Shown here: in pieces, positions 62,840-64,000 of the stretch
Layout: the number at the start of each line of letters is the position of its first letter
Position numbering within the stretch: the stretch's first letter is position 1
DNA from: Bacillus sp. USDA818B3_A
GTDB taxonomy: Bacteria; Bacillota; Bacilli; Bacillales; Cytobacillaceae
DNA: 64,000 bases
NCBI RefSeq assembly: GCF_009928415.1
Contig: NZ_JAABNN010000017.1
Span: forward strand, 35,512-99,511
Direction of reading: 5' to 3'
Program-made: the position numbers and the translations under genes
Notes under the pieces: generated by a model
Databases searched by the model: none
Seen by the model: the letters and a program-made list of their open reading frames with translations, nothing else
What the model was told of the DNA's origin: nothing

Positions 62840-64000
62840 ATGACACTTGAATCCATTTTTGGAGAAGTAAACCAAGCCGTCTATCAAATCAGGACTCATG
62901 GTGCCGGGCCCCAAGGTTCCCTTCCATTGACTCCCGAAATGTTAAGGGAACTGCCAAGCGGCGACATTTTTGGTTTGACAATGAATGCCGGCATGGGCTG
63001 GGAGCCATCCAAGCTTCTTGGCAAGCAGGTGCTGATTATAGGAACTTTGGCAGGCATTCGTGATGCGGATGGCACGCCAATCGCATTGGGATACCATACC
63101 GGAAACTATGAACTTGGATTGCAAATGAGAGCTGCTGCTGAAGAGGTTACTAGACTTGGAGGGATTCCATTTGCAAGTTTTGTAAGTGACCCGTGCGATG
63201 GACGCTCCCAAGGAACAGAAGGTATGTTTGATTCCCTTCCATATCGGAATGATGCGGCAATGGTGATGAGACGTCTCATCCGCTCGATTCCAACAAGAAG
63301 GGCGGTTGTAGGAGTAGCTACCTGTGATAAAGGCCTGCCGGCTGTAATGATAGCGCTCGCATCCATGCATAATCTTCCAACTGTCCTTGTTCCAGGCGGT
63401 TCGACCTTACCTCCAACAGACGGGGAAGATTTGGGCAAGGTTCAAACGATTGGTGCAAGATTTGCCAATGATGAGCTGACATTGGAGGAAGCCGCAAGAC
63501 TTGGCTGCGTAGCCTGTGGCTCTAGCGGGGGAGGATGTCAATTCTTAGGAACGGCAGGAACCTCACAAGTTGTCGTCGAAGCACTTGGATTAGCGTTGCC
63601 TCATTCTGCTTTGGCCCCATCCGGTCAGCTGGTTTGGGAAGAGATGGCAAGGCATTCGGCACGCGCTGCGTTGGAATTAGAGAAGAGGAAGATTACCACC
63701 AAGGATATCATCACGGATAAAGCGATTGAAAATGCGATGGTCCTACATGCGGCATTCGGCGGTTCAACCAACCTGTTACTGCATCTTCCAGCTGTTGCCC
63801 ATGCTGCCGGTTGTAGAATACCTACAGTCGATGATTGGGAAAGAATTAATAAAGTCGTACCTCGTTTAGTAAGTGTTCTGCCTAATGGTCCAGATAACCA
63901 TCCAACAGTAAGGGCTTACTTAGCGGGAGGAGTACCTGAAGTAATGCTTCACCTTCGAAAATTAGGACTGCTGCATGAAGATGTTCTTACCGTAACAGGG
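62840..64000 (+). CDS. IlvD/Edd-family dehydratase, YjhG/xylonate dehydratase type, 3' end outside the window
   Basis: The frame is open from ATG 62840 (behind GGAGG) to the right edge, giving 387 residues of an expected 600-650. Family features are DPCDGRSQGTEGM, GVATCDKGLPA, GSTLPPTDGEDLG, CGSSGGGCQFLGTAGTSQ and HAAFGGSTNLLLHLPA. The cysteines and Asp in CDKG and GGGCQF are the iron-sulfur and metal ligands of this family. YjhG-type enzymes dehydrate D-xylonate and related aldonates to 2-keto-3-deoxy acids. The divergent IclR gene probably controls it. With the FAH protein and the KGSA dehydrogenase it would complete a Weimberg-type route. Confidence 0.88.
   Translation, partial: MTLESIFGEVNQAVYQIRTHGAGPQGSLPLTPEMLRELPSGDIFGLTMNAGMGWEPSKLLGKQVLIIGTLAGIRDADGTPIALGYHTGNYELGLQMRAAAEEVTRLGGIPFASFVSDPCDGRSQGTEGMFDSLPYRNDAAMVMRRLIRSIPTRRAVVGVATCDKGLPAVMIALASMHNLPTVLVPGGSTLPPTDGEDLGKVQTIGARFANDELTLEEAARLGCVACGSSGGGCQFLGTAGTSQVVVEALGLALPHSALAPSGQLVWEEMARHSARAALELEKRKITTKDIITDKAIENAMVLHAAFGGSTNLLLHLPAVAHAAGCRIPTVDDWERINKVVPRLVSVLPNGPDNHPTVRAYLAGGVPEVMLHLRKLGLLHEDVLTVTG

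Overview
The window looks like chromosome from a low-GC, endospore-forming member of the Bacillaceae (Bacillus/Neobacillus type). The signs are strong AGGAGG-type ribosome-binding sites, frequent GTG and TTG starts, Bacillus-type regulators (AraR, AcoR, YesM/YesN-like), a GerPB-like spore germination protein, and cre-like sites. No rRNA, tRNA, CRISPR array, intact insertion sequence or prophage was seen. The assignment to this family is an inference from gene content.

Most of the window is a set of carbohydrate and sugar-acid catabolic islands separated by decayed intergenic sequence. 1-5.5 kb holds iolE, a GH51 arabinofuranosidase, kduI, a sugar isomerase/epimerase-like TIM barrel and kduD, which suits pectin/arabinan-derived sugars and uronates. 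5.6-7.4 kb is a secreted PAP2 phosphatase with an autotransporter-type repeat tail. 7.5-12 kb is a mosaic: two overlapping tiny ORFs, a phospholipase-D-like coiled-coil protein, a fructokinase beside a GH32 remnant, a DUF6241 protein and a group II intron RT remnant.

12.1-22.8 kb is one functional unit. A membrane-anchored sugar-binding protein, a histidine kinase and an AraC-type response regulator form a sensing module. Behind it are a ribose-type ABC importer, a PfkB kinase, a class II aldolase and a cupin lyxose/mannose isomerase. The enzyme order suggests isomerisation, 1-phosphorylation and aldol cleavage of a pentose or hexose; the substrate is not known from sequence.

22.8-31.4 kb is accessory sequence: a lipoprotein, a GerPB-like protein, a DUF1593 nucleoside-hydrolase-like protein, a GH3 enzyme, several hairpin repeats and gene fragments. 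31.4-34.6 kb has an HxlR regulator divergent from two aldo/keto reductases and an SDR. 34.7-38.7 kb is an AraR-controlled arabinan locus (araR, GH43, MFS symporter) with visible AraR boxes. 38.9-41.3 kb has a cell-wall amidase and a DUF559 nuclease-like protein. 41.5-49.4 kb is the acetoin locus: acoR, a sigma-54 promoter, acoL-acoA-acoB-acoC and an acetoin/butanediol dehydrogenase.

51.6-60.1 kb is a sugar-acid cluster: IclR regulator, alpha-ketoglutarate-semialdehyde dehydrogenase, a U32-like protein, an FAH-family protein, a KdgT permease and three UxaA-family genes. At the right edge a second IclR regulator faces a partial IlvD/Edd (YjhG/xylonate-type) dehydratase. Together these would support oxidative, non-phosphorylated catabolism of a sugar acid to 2-oxoglutarate. 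The most unusual observation is that two neighbouring UxaA-type proteins keep complementary halves of the family's conserved motifs. Three copies of a 200-250 bp intergenic repeat, several hairpin repeats and at least six gene remnants mark the non-coding stretches.
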